Positions 25,895-33,386 of a DNA stretch of 64,000 nucleotides are shown in pieces. Positions within the stretch are counted from its first letter, which is position 1. Every line of letters begins with the position of its first letter. This DNA comes from Amycolatopsis sp. WQ 127309 (lineage in GTDB: Bacteria > Actinomycetota > Actinomycetes > Mycobacteriales > Pseudonocardiaceae): NCBI RefSeq assembly GCF_023023025.1, contig NZ_CP095481.1, positions 4,278,001 through 4,342,000 of the forward strand, written 5' to 3'. The notes under the pieces were generated by a model, which had not been told where the DNA came from, did not search any database, and saw only the letters and a program-made list of their open reading frames with translations. The position numbers and the translations under genes were made by a program.

Positions 25895-26739
25895 CCGGGG
25901 TGCTGACCGACGGGATCGCGTTCGGCGAGTCCCCGCGCTGGCACGACGGCCGGCTGTGGTTCGCCGACTGGCTGGCGCACGAGATCGTCGCGGTCACGCC
26001 GGCGGGCGAGCGCGAAGTGGTGTTCCGCGCGGACTTCCCGACGATGCCGATGTGCTTCGGCTTTCTGGACGGCGACCCGCTGATCGTCTCGTCGTCGCAG
26101 GGCCGGTTGCTGCGGTTGTCCCGGGACGGCTCCTTGTCCACCCACGCCGACCTGGGCTCGACGGGCTTCAACGAGATCGTCGTGGCTTCGGACGGTGGTT
26201 GCTACGTCAACGGCGGCGGCTTCGACCTGATGGCGGGGGAGCCGTACCGCCCTGGCGGCGTCTGGCACGTCTCGCCGGCCGGTGTGGCTCGCCAGGTCGC
26301 GGACGACATCGCGTTCGGCAACGGCATGGCCCTGACCCCGGACGGCTCGACGCTGGTGGTGGCGGAGTCGTACGCGAACCGCCTGACGGCGTTCACCGTG
26401 TCACCGGACGCCGTGTTGAGCGAGCGCCGGGTGTGGGCCGACCTCGGTGACGGCGTCCCGGACGGCATCGCCCTGGACGCGTCGGGCGCGATCTGGGTGG
26501 CGGACGTCCCGGGCAAGTCGTGCACGCGGGTGCGCGAAGGCGGCGAAGTGCTGGAGCGGGTGGAGCTGGACCGCGGGTGCTTCGCGTGCGCGCTGAGCGA
26601 GGACACGCTGTACCTGGTGGCCCAGGAGTGGCACGGCCTGGACGGCGTCGGCGGCCCCCGGACGGGCCGGATCCTGACCCACCCGGTCGATCAGTCCTCC
26701 TCCGGCGGCGCCGTCGCCACCTCGAGCGAGAGCTGCTGA
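25891..26739 (+). CDS. SMP-30/gluconolactonase family protein
   Basis: A 282-residue six-bladed propeller. Probable metal ligands are the Glu of FGESPRW, the Asn of GFNEIVV, the Asn of NGMALTPDG and the Asp of VPDGIALDASG. Likely a lactonase acting on a sugar lactone. It is translationally coupled to the DUF1761 gene. The last 49 bases overlap the 3' end of the convergent gene at 26691. Confidence 0.88.
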   Translation: MTGVLTDGIAFGESPRWHDGRLWFADWLAHEIVAVTPAGEREVVFRADFPTMPMCFGFLDGDPLIVSSSQGRLLRLSRDGSLSTHADLGSTGFNEIVVASDGGCYVNGGGFDLMAGEPYRPGGVWHVSPAGVARQVADDIAFGNGMALTPDGSTLVVAESYANRLTAFTVSPDAVLSERRVWADLGDGVPDGIALDASGAIWVADVPGKSCTRVREGGEVLERVELDRGCFACALSEDTLYLVAQEWHGLDGVGGPRTGRILTHPVDQSSSGGAVATSSESC

Positions 26740-27074
26740 AGAACTTCGAGGACGTCCGGCTCAGGCTGCTCTTCCTCGTAGGCCTCGACAACCTTGACGA
26801 ACCCCATCAGCAGCCCGCGCATGACGGCCTCCTGACGGTGCGCCAGCTGGTCGACGGCCTGGTTGACGATGTGCTGGACATCGGCGACGTGCTCCTCCGG
26901 GACGTTCATGTCCGCGGTCATGGTGAAGTCGAACGCCCCTTCGAGCAGCTCGGGGTACCCGCTCGAGCCGGACTCGTCGTTGCCGTCGCGCAGGTTCCGC
27001 CGAAGTCGGTAGACCGACGCGAGCAGGCCGATCCCGGTCTGCACCAGTTCCGTGTCCTCCATGGCCGTGAGCAT
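26691..27074 (-). CDS. Hypothetical acidic protein
   Basis: A 127-residue soluble, strongly acidic protein (ends EVATAPPEED). Predicted largely helical: LVQTGIGLLASVYRLRRNL, VQHIVNQAVDQLAHRQEAV. Not recognised. Start ATG 27074 or ATG 27062; neither has a good ribosome site. Overlaps the convergent SMP-30 gene by 49 bp at the 3' ends. The DnaA-box/promoter module (27113-27216) lies just upstream. Confidence 0.6.
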   Translation of the reverse strand: MLTAMEDTELVQTGIGLLASVYRLRRNLRDGNDESGSSGYPELLEGAFDFTMTADMNVPEEHVADVQHIVNQAVDQLAHRQEAVMRGLLMGFVKVVEAYEEEQPEPDVLEVLQQLSLEVATAPPEED

Positions 27075-27112
27075 GCCACGGCCGCGGCCGGACCCCGGTG
27101 ATCGCCGCGGAG

Positions 27113-27216
27113 TTGTCCACATCGGGTCGGGTTGTCCACAGATTTCGCGAGCGACGGTTTTCGCAGGTCAGAGCCGATAGACTGGACAGGGGCCGCCCCC
27201 CAGGGATGGGTGGGGG
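27113..27216 (+). promoter_or_regulatory. DnaA-box pair plus TAGACTGGAC module, copy A
   Basis: Two TTGTCCACA sequences in direct orientation (27113-27121, 27132-27140), identical to the GC-rich actinomycete DnaA-box consensus. They are followed at 27178 by TAGACTGGAC, then a GGGG...CGCCCCCC...GGGA...GGTGGGGG block. A close copy is at 54142-54258. TAGACT is a plausible -10. Confidence 0.55.
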
Positions 27217-27279
27217 CTGCCATCGCGAGGGTGGGCCTGAACAGCCGGTGGCGCGGTCGCTGGGCTGCCCGCGGTGGTC

Positions 27280-27780
27280 GAATGCGGCTGCGGGCCGGTG
27301 CGTCACGCGAGCGGGGTGTGCCTGAGGGGTCCTTCTGATCCGTAGTCAGATGCCCGGCGCCGGGCTCCGTCACCGTGCAGACGACTCGACTCCCGGGCCG
27401 GAGCCCAAGGGGCGACTGCGGCCGCGGGCCGGTGTCTCGCCACGAGCGGGGCCCTTCTGGTCGTAGTCAGGTGCTTGGCGTCGGCCATCCGCCGGCGCCG
27501 GCCCGTGCAGACAACTCGCCCCCCGGCCGGAGCCCAGGGCCCGAATGCGGCTGCGGGCCGGAGCGGGTCCTTCTGGTCGTCAGATGCTCGGCGTCGGCCA
27601 TCCGCCGGCCCGTGCAGACAACTCGACCCGGGCCGGAGCCCAAGGGGCGAATGCGGCCGTGGGTCGGTGTCTCGCCACGAGCGGGTCCTTCTGATCCGTA
27701 GTCAAATGCCCGTCCTCGGCCATCCGCCAGCGCCGGCCGTGCAAACGACAACGACCCCCGGGCCGAAGCCCGGGGGTCGA
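27280..27780. repeat. About 130-bp tandem repeat array, four degenerate units
   Basis: Units begin at 27280, 27414, 27543 and 27649 (134, 129, 106 and about 131 bp). Each runs: GAATGCGGCTGCGGGCCGG, an ACGAGCGGG...CCTTCTG segment, GTAGTCAGATGC, GGCCATCCGCC, CCGTGCAGACAACTCG, then GGGC-CGGA-GCCC. The last unit's hairpin is expanded to the terminator at 27752. No coding potential is evident. Confidence 0.75.
27752..27779 (-). terminator. Helicase gene terminator
   Basis: CGACCCCCGGGC (27752-27763) pairs with 27768-27779 around a CGAA tetraloop. It is 20 bp beyond the helicase stop codon and forms the end of the last tandem repeat unit. Confidence 0.75.
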
Positions 27781-27799
27781 TGTCAGCTACGTACGAAGG

Positions 27800-29398
27800 T
27801 CAGCGGCCTCGGCGGGCGCCCGCGCGGGTGCCCGAGGAGAACGCCGCCGCGCCACCAGACCGGCCGCCGCCGGCGCCCGCCCCGGCGGCAGGAGCGCCGC
27901 CACGGCGACCGCCGCCGCCGGAACCGCGGCGGTCGGTGGAGCCCGAAGCTCCGGCCGCCGCCGGGGCGCCCGACCTGCGGCCCGAACCCGAGCCGCGGCC
28001 CGGCTCCGATGACTGCGTGCGGCGGTCCGACCGCGGCTGGTCGTCGCGGCGGGACTGGGAGTTCGCCCGGGCCCGCTGGCCGCCGCGGTTCTCCTTCGGC
28101 GCGCCCGCGCCACCGTGGCGTCCGCCGCGGGCCGGGCGCTCTTCGCCGTCGCGCACGCGGGCCGGGCGGGCCGCGCCCGAAGCCGTGACCTTCTTCGGGC
28201 GGTTGTCCACCGGGGGTCGCTTCGGCGCCGCCGTGAACGACCGTTCGCCCGGGGCCAGCTCCGCCAGCAGCGGGTGGCCCGGGCCGAGCTGGGTGGTGGT
28301 CGGCTTGATGCCGGCCTTGCGGGTGAGGTCGCGGACGTCGCGGACCTGCTCGTCGGTCATCAGCGTGACGACCGTGCCGGATGCGCCGGCGCGCGCGGTG
28401 CGGCCCGAGCGGTGCAGGTACGCCTTGTGCTCGACCGGCGGGTCGGCGTGGATGACCAGCCGGACGTCGTCGACGTGGATGCCGCGGGCCGCGATGTCCG
28501 TCGCGACCAGCGTCTTGGCCGCGCCCGAGGAGAACGCCTCGAGGTTGCGCGTGCGCGCGTTCTGGCCGAGGTTGCCGTGCAGCTCGACGGCCGGGACACC
28601 CGACGCCACCAGCTTGCGGGTCAGCGCCTTCGCGCGGCTCTTCGTCCGGGTGAACACGAGCGTGCGGCCCGGCGCCGCGGTGAGGTCGACCAGCACCGGC
28701 AGCCGGTGGGTCTCCTCGAGGTGCAGGACGTGGTGCTCCATCGTCGAGACCGGCGACTGCGCCGAGTCGACGCTGTGCGTGATCGGGTTGCTCATGAAGC
28801 GCTTGACCAGCACGTCGACGCCGTTGTCCAGGGTCGCGGAGAACAGCATCCGCTGGCCGCGGGACGGCGTCGCGTCCATGATCCGCCGCACCTCGGGCAG
28901 GAAGCCCAGGTCGGCCATGTGGTCGGCCTCGTCGAGCACGGTGATCTCGATGGCGTCGAGCTTCACGTGCCCGGAGCGCATGTGGTCGGCGAGCCGGCCG
29001 GGGCAGGCGACGACGATGTCGACGCCGTCGCGCAGCTTGGTGATCTGCGGGTTGGCCGAGACGCCGCCGAAGATGGTGGTCGTGCGCAGGCCCAACGGCT
29101 TGGCCAGCGGCAGGATGGACGCCTCGATCTGCGTCGCGAGCTCACGGGTCGGCGCCAGGATCAGCGCGCGCGGACGGCCGGGCTTGCGCCGCGTCGGCCC
29201 CGCCGAGAGGCGGGCCAGCACGGGCAGCACGAAGCCGTAGGTCTTGCCGGAGCCGGTCCGGCCGCGGCCGAGCACGTCACGCCCGGCGAGGGTGTGCGGC
29301 AGGGTCGCCGCCTGGATCGGGAAGGGCTCGGTGACGCCCTGAGCGGCCAGCGCGTCCACGAGCGTGGTGGGCAGGCCGAGTTCAGCGAATGTGCTCAT
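27800..29398 (-). CDS. DEAD-box ATP-dependent RNA helicase (RhlE-like)
   Basis: A 532-residue helicase. Motifs in order: Q motif FPIQAATLP, I GRTGSGKT, Ia APTRELATQ, II LDEADHMADLG, III FSATLD, IV VFTRTK, V ATDIAARGIHV and VI HRSGRTARAG. The last ~150 residues are a disordered Arg/Gly/Ser-rich tail that likely binds RNA. Start is the ATG at 29398 (MSTFAELGLP, where homology begins); an upstream ATG at 29434 adds twelve residues. The leader can form GGGCGC-AGCC-GCGCCC near 29405-29420, possibly a cold-responsive UTR. Confidence 0.9.
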   Translation of the reverse strand: MSTFAELGLPTTLVDALAAQGVTEPFPIQAATLPHTLAGRDVLGRGRTGSGKTYGFVLPVLARLSAGPTRRKPGRPRALILAPTRELATQIEASILPLAKPLGLRTTTIFGGVSANPQITKLRDGVDIVVACPGRLADHMRSGHVKLDAIEITVLDEADHMADLGFLPEVRRIMDATPSRGQRMLFSATLDNGVDVLVKRFMSNPITHSVDSAQSPVSTMEHHVLHLEETHRLPVLVDLTAAPGRTLVFTRTKSRAKALTRKLVASGVPAVELHGNLGQNARTRNLEAFSSGAAKTLVATDIAARGIHVDDVRLVIHADPPVEHKAYLHRSGRTARAGASGTVVTLMTDEQVRDVRDLTRKAGIKPTTTQLGPGHPLLAELAPGERSFTAAPKRPPVDNRPKKVTASGAARPARVRDGEERPARGGRHGGAGAPKENRGGQRARANSQSRRDDQPRSDRRTQSSEPGRGSGSGRRSGAPAAAGASGSTDRRGSGGGGRRGGAPAAGAGAGGGRSGGAAAFSSGTRAGARRGR

Positions 29399-29604
29399 AA
29401 GTGCATGCGGGCGCGGCTGCGCCCTGGTCTCCATAACCTGAGAAGGGTTGTCCTGCCCGGCGCAGACCGGTCAACGGCCGCGGCGCGTGGTAGTCGACAA
29501 CAGCAGCGGGCCGAGGCAGAACTGAGCGGCCCGCAAGATCAGTGTACCCAACGCGAGTGACGTACTCCTAGTGAGATTGCCCGCACCAGGATCGCCTTGC
29601 TAAG

Positions 29605-29618
29605 TTACCGGTCGGTAA
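29605..29618. promoter_or_regulatory. TTAC-type palindromic operator before acyl-CoA dehydrogenase
   Basis: TTACCGGTCGGTAA, a 14-bp inverted repeat 17 bp upstream of the ATG at 29636. It matches TTACTCGCCGGTAA before ccr (58706-58719). Form and size fit a TetR-family regulator. Confidence 0.55.
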
Positions 29619-29635
29619 TCGAGGAGGCTCACCCC

Positions 29636-31342
29636 ATGCTGCTGAACCCGCACGAGTACGACCCGGCGCACTTCGACGCCGAAACGCGCCGGTTGCTCCG
29701 GGCCACCATCGACTGGTTCGAGCAGCGCGGCAAGGCGAAGCTGGCCGAGGATTACCACGCGCGCACCTTCTACGCGGACTTCCTCGAGTTCGCCGGCAAG
29801 GAGGGCCTGTTCTCGACCTTCCTGACGCCCGCCGCGAACGCCGACGGCAACCTGGACAAGCGCTGGGACACCAGCCGCGTCGCCGCGCTGTCGGAAATCC
29901 TGGGGTTCTACGGGCTGAATTACTGGTATCCCTGGCAGGTCACGATCCTCGGCCTGGGACCGGTGTGGCAGAGCGGCAACGACGTCGCCCGCAAGCGCGC
30001 GGCGGACGCGCTGGACGCCGGCGGCGTCGGCGCGTTCGGACTGTCCGAAAAGGACCACGGCGCCGACATCTACTCCTCGGACCTGGTGCTCACCAAGGAC
30101 GGCGACGGCTACCGCGCCACCGGCTCGAAGTACTACATCGGCAACGGCAACGTCGCCCGCACGGTCGCCGTCTTCGGCCGGATCGACGGCGTCGAGGGCC
30201 CGGACCAGTACGTCTTCTTCTACGCCGACGCCGAGCACCCGAACTACCACGTGGTCAAGAACGTCGTGCCGTCGCAGATGTACGTCGCCGAGTTCCGGCT
30301 CGAGGACTACCCGGTGCACGCCGAGGACCTCCTGCACGTCGGCGCCGAGGCCTTCAGCGCCGCGCTGAACACGGTCAACATCGGCAAGTTCAACCTCTGC
30401 TTCGGCGGCATCGGCATGGCGACGCACTCGCTGTACGAGGCCATCACCCACGCGCACAACCGCGTCCTCTACGGCAAGCCCGTGACGAACTTCCCGCACG
30501 TGCGCCGCGAGTTCGTCGAGGCCTACGCGCGGCTGACGGCGATGAAGCTGTTCTCCGACCGCGCCGTGGACTACTTCCGCAGCGCGAACGCCGAGGACCG
30601 CCGCTACCTGCTCTACAACCCGATCACCAAGATGAAGGTGACCACCGAGGCGCAGAAGGTGATCGGCCTGGTCGCCGACGTCGTGGCGGCCAAGGGTTTC
30701 GAGGCCGGCACCTACCTCGCGATGGCCAAGAACGACATCGACGGCCTGCCGAAGCTCGAAGGCACGGTCGCGGTGAACCTCGCGCTGATCGCGAAGTTCA
30801 TGCCCGCGTACCTGTTCTCGCCGCAGGAGTACGCCCCGGTGCCGACCCGCACCGACGCCGCGGACGACGAGTTCCTCTTCCGCCAGGGCCCGGCGCGCGG
30901 GCTGTCGAAGGTCCGCTTCCACGACTGGCAGGCCGCGTACGCGCAGGCGTCGCACATCCCGAACGTCGCGCTGTTCACCGAGCAGGCCGGCGCGCTGGTG
31001 AAGCTGCTCACCGAGGCGACGCCGGACGAGGCCCAGCAGGCCGACCTCGACTTCGGCCTCGCGCTCACCGAGCTGTTCACCCTCGTCGTCTACGGCCAGC
31101 TGATCCTGGAGCAGGCCGGCATCACCGGGCTCGGCGAACAGGTCGTCGACCAGATCTTCGCGGTGCTGGTGCAGGACTTCAGCCTCGCCGCGGTGGACCT
31201 GAACGGGAAGCCCAGCTCCACCGAGGCCCAGCAGGCCATCGCGCTGGCGGCGCTGCGCAAGCCGGTCGTCGACGCCGAGCGGTTCGACGCCGTCTGGGCG
31301 CTCGTCCGCGACCTCTCCGGGGCCTACGCTATGCACCCATGA
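29636..31342 (+). CDS. Acyl-CoA dehydrogenase family protein
   Basis: A 568-residue flavoprotein of the larger acyl-CoA dehydrogenase subgroup. Recognisable parts: the FAD/substrate strand FGLSEKDHGADIYSS, the GSKYYIGNGNVA segment, NIGKFNLCFGGIGMATHSLYEA with HAHNRVLYGKPV, and the C-terminal helical extension. It should desaturate an acyl-CoA; chain type is unknown. ATG 29636 follows GAGGAGG. It overlaps the next gene by four bases and heads a three-gene operon. Confidence 0.87.
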   Translation: MLLNPHEYDPAHFDAETRRLLRATIDWFEQRGKAKLAEDYHARTFYADFLEFAGKEGLFSTFLTPAANADGNLDKRWDTSRVAALSEILGFYGLNYWYPWQVTILGLGPVWQSGNDVARKRAADALDAGGVGAFGLSEKDHGADIYSSDLVLTKDGDGYRATGSKYYIGNGNVARTVAVFGRIDGVEGPDQYVFFYADAEHPNYHVVKNVVPSQMYVAEFRLEDYPVHAEDLLHVGAEAFSAALNTVNIGKFNLCFGGIGMATHSLYEAITHAHNRVLYGKPVTNFPHVRREFVEAYARLTAMKLFSDRAVDYFRSANAEDRRYLLYNPITKMKVTTEAQKVIGLVADVVAAKGFEAGTYLAMAKNDIDGLPKLEGTVAVNLALIAKFMPAYLFSPQEYAPVPTRTDAADDEFLFRQGPARGLSKVRFHDWQAAYAQASHIPNVALFTEQAGALVKLLTEATPDEAQQADLDFGLALTELFTLVVYGQLILEQAGITGLGEQVVDQIFAVLVQDFSLAAVDLNGKPSSTEAQQAIALAALRKPVVDAERFDAVWALVRDLSGAYAMHP

Positions 31343-31788
31343 TGGCCAGGGAGTACCGGCTGGGAACGCTGCGGAAGACCGTCAACGCGCTGGTGAAGCC
31401 GCTGCTCGCGCGCGGCGTCCCGGCCGCGGGCAAGGGCGGCGTGCTGCTGACGACGAAGGGCCGCAAGAGCGGTCTCGAACGCACGACACCGGTGAACGTC
31501 GTCGAGGCCGGCGGCGACCGGTGGCTCGTCGCGCCCTACGGCGCCGTCGCCTGGGTGCACAACCTGCGGGCCGACGCCGTCGCCCGGCTGAGCCGCGGCC
31601 GCAAGACCGAGACGTGGGAGGTCGAGGAGGCCGACGCCGCCACCGCGGCGCCGGTGCTGCAGGCCTACGTGCGGCAGATCCCGGTCACCGCGCCGTACTT
31701 CGACGCCAAGGGCAGCGGTCCCGTCGAGGCGTTCGCGGCGGAAGCCGATCGACACCCGGTGTTCCGGTTGGCAAGATCACGGGCGTGA
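31339..31788 (+). CDS. F420-dependent nitroreductase (Ddn/DUF385) family protein
   Basis: A 149-residue split-barrel protein. LLTTKGRKSGLERTTPVNVVE, GGDRWLVAPYGAVAWVHNLRA and PVTAPYFDAKGSG are typical of the deazaflavin (F420)-dependent quinone/nitroreductase family, found almost only in actinomycetes. Probably reduces an organic substrate with F420H2. ATG 31339 overlaps the upstream stop; a second ATG follows directly. Confidence 0.85.
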   Translation: MMAREYRLGTLRKTVNALVKPLLARGVPAAGKGGVLLTTKGRKSGLERTTPVNVVEAGGDRWLVAPYGAVAWVHNLRADAVARLSRGRKTETWEVEEADAATAAPVLQAYVRQIPVTAPYFDAKGSGPVEAFAAEADRHPVFRLARSRA

Positions 31789-32546
31789 AGCACGAGCGGG
31801 CGGCGGAGCTGCTCTGGGACGCGTGGCGCACCGGCGACCGCCTGGACGGGCTGCCGGCCGACGTCCGCCCGAGTGACGCCGTCGAGGGCATGGCGGCCCA
31901 GACCGCGCTGGCCGCGCTGGCCGGCCCGGTGAGCGGCTGGAAGATCGCCGCGACCACGGCGTACGCCCAGCAGCACCTCGGTGTCCCCGGGCCGCTGCCG
32001 GGCGCGTTGTTCGAGCGGTTCCACCAGCTCGAAGGCCCGCCGGTGCCGGCCGACACGATGACGATGGGCGTCGCCGAGCCGGAGTTCGCCTTCCGGATGA
32101 AGGCCGATCCGGGCCCGGCGCCGTCGCTCGGTGCGGTGCTCGACGCGGTCGACACGATGTTCTTGGCGCTCGAGATGCCGGACAGCCGCTACACCGACCA
32201 CCGGCACGCGGGCGGCCCGCAGCTGCTGGCGGACGTCGCGTGCGCGGGCCGGTTCGTCGAAGGGCGGGCGGTGCCGGGCTGGCGCGACCTCGACCTGCCG
32301 GGCCACGCGGTGGTCCTGCACGCCGACGGCGCGGAGTTCGCCCGCGGCCACGGCGGCCTCGTCCTGGGTGACCCGCGCCTGGCGCTGCACTGGCTCGCGA
32401 CGGAACTGGCCCGCACGGGCCACCGCCTCCGCCCGGGCGACGTCGTGACGACCGGCACGGCGACCCCGCCGTGCCCGATCCACGCGGGCGGCCACGTGCT
32501 CGCCGACTTCGGCGCGCTGGGCCACGTCGAGGCCCGCTTCGTCTGA
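31785..32546 (+). CDS. 2-keto-4-pentenoate hydratase family protein
   Basis: A 253-residue member of the fumarylacetoacetase/hydratase-decarboxylase superfamily: VSGWKIAATTAYAQQHLGV, GVAEPEFAFRM (metal-binding Glu residues), LEMPDSRY and GDVVTTGTATPPCPI. It would hydrate an unsaturated 2-keto acid or act on a similar enol. GTG 31785 overlaps the upstream TGA by four bases. With the two genes before it, it suggests a small degradative pathway for an acyl-CoA or ring-fission product. Confidence 0.8.
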   Translation: MKHERAAELLWDAWRTGDRLDGLPADVRPSDAVEGMAAQTALAALAGPVSGWKIAATTAYAQQHLGVPGPLPGALFERFHQLEGPPVPADTMTMGVAEPEFAFRMKADPGPAPSLGAVLDAVDTMFLALEMPDSRYTDHRHAGGPQLLADVACAGRFVEGRAVPGWRDLDLPGHAVVLHADGAEFARGHGGLVLGDPRLALHWLATELARTGHRLRPGDVVTTGTATPPCPIHAGGHVLADFGALGHVEARFV

Positions 32547-32559
32547 CTAGAGTGATCAC

Positions 32560-32973
32560 GTGCTGACTTTCCGTGCCGGTTTCGTGGTGCTCGCCTTGGT
32601 CGTGGCGGCGCTCGACGCGGGGTTCTGGCTGTTCACCCGCGGCCAGCACCACACCAGCGCGCGGGTCGGGTTCCTGGTCGCGTTCGTGCTACTGCTGGCC
32701 CTGCTCGCGGCGACCGCGGGCCTGGTGCGCTGGGAGGTCGCGGCCCCGCTCGCCGCGGCGTCGACGTCGGGCCTGTTCTTCGTCGGCGCGGCGTCGATCT
32801 TCAGCGTGGGCCTCGGTTTCCTGCTGACGGCGGTCGTCGAGGCGGCGCTCGTGCGCGGCATGGTGCTCGACGCGTCGCCGGCCGGCTGGCGCGGCGGCAC
32901 GTGGCTGATCAGCCTGTCGGCGGCCGTGGTCCCGGCGGGGCTGTTCGTGGTGGGCCTGGTCGCGTTGAAGTGA
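32560..32973 (+). CDS. Small membrane protein, unknown function
   Basis: A 137-residue protein with four clear hydrophobic helices (FVVLALVVAALDAGFWLF, FLVAFVLLLALLAATAGLV, SGLFFVGAASIFSVGLGFLL, LISLSAAVVPAGLFVVGLV). Not recognised. GTG 32560 is seven bases after TAGAGT (32548-32553), so it has its own promoter and is probably leaderless. The 3' end overlaps the AraC remnant on the other strand. Confidence 0.65.
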   Translation: MLTFRAGFVVLALVVAALDAGFWLFTRGQHHTSARVGFLVAFVLLLALLAATAGLVRWEVAAPLAAASTSGLFFVGAASIFSVGLGFLLTAVVEAALVRGMVLDASPAGWRGGTWLISLSAAVVPAGLFVVGLVALK

Positions 32974-33297
32974 GCCGGAACGCCGACGGGCTCTCCCCGA
33001 ACTCGGCGCGGAACACCCGGCTGAAGCGCGCGGCGTCGACGAAGCACCACCGCGCCGCGATCGCCCCGACGCTTCTGTTGGCCGGCAACGGATCCCGCAG
33101 GTCGCGGCGGACGGCGTCCAGGCGCAGCCGGCGGATGTGGTCGGTGACGGTGTGCGGGTCGTCGAGGTGGCGCTGGATGTGGTCGAGCACGCGGGCACGC
33201 AGCGCGTCGGGGATCTCGTCGACGCTGACGTGCTCGGTGAGCGTGCCGGCCAGCAGGCTGAGCCCGGCGTCGCCGAGCCGGCTCGCGGCGCCGCGTA
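32909..33297 (-). pseudogene. AraC family regulator remnant
   Basis: Only the C-terminal part of an AraC-type regulator is left. RLGDAGLSLLAGTLTEHV and ARVLDHIQRHLDDP lead straight into TVTDHIRRLRLDAVRRDL and then VGAIAARWCFVDAARFSRVF with EFGESPSAFR. In intact relatives about 25-30 residues carrying the first helix-turn-helix lie between HLDDP and the DHIRRLRL helix; they are missing without loss of frame. The N-terminal domain is gone: upstream sequence becomes the Tex terminator region. It overlaps the gene at 32560 by about 65 bp. Confidence 0.65.
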
Positions 33298-33341
33298 GAG
33301 GTGGCCGGCTGCGTTCGGTATCGCCCCGAGCTGATTGCGGT

Positions 33342-33377
33342 GAAGGCCGCCTCCGGAGGGTTCCGGAGGCGGCCTTC
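33342..33377 (-). terminator. 16-bp perfect hairpin terminator of tex
   Basis: GAAGGCCGCCTCCGGA (33342-33357) pairs with 33362-33377, loop GGGT. It lies ten bases past the Tex stop codon. Outer bases GTGAAGG again resemble the other long hairpins. Confidence 0.75.
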
Positions 33378-33386
33378 GTCTGAGTC

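Noticed and set aside
27280..27780. CRISPR array
   Set aside because: Units of 106-134 bp repeat over their whole length with no unique spacers, and no cas genes are near.
28115..29560. Long plus-strand frame opposite the helicase gene
   Set aside because: Shadow of the DEAD-box gene, whose motifs are complete on the minus strand.
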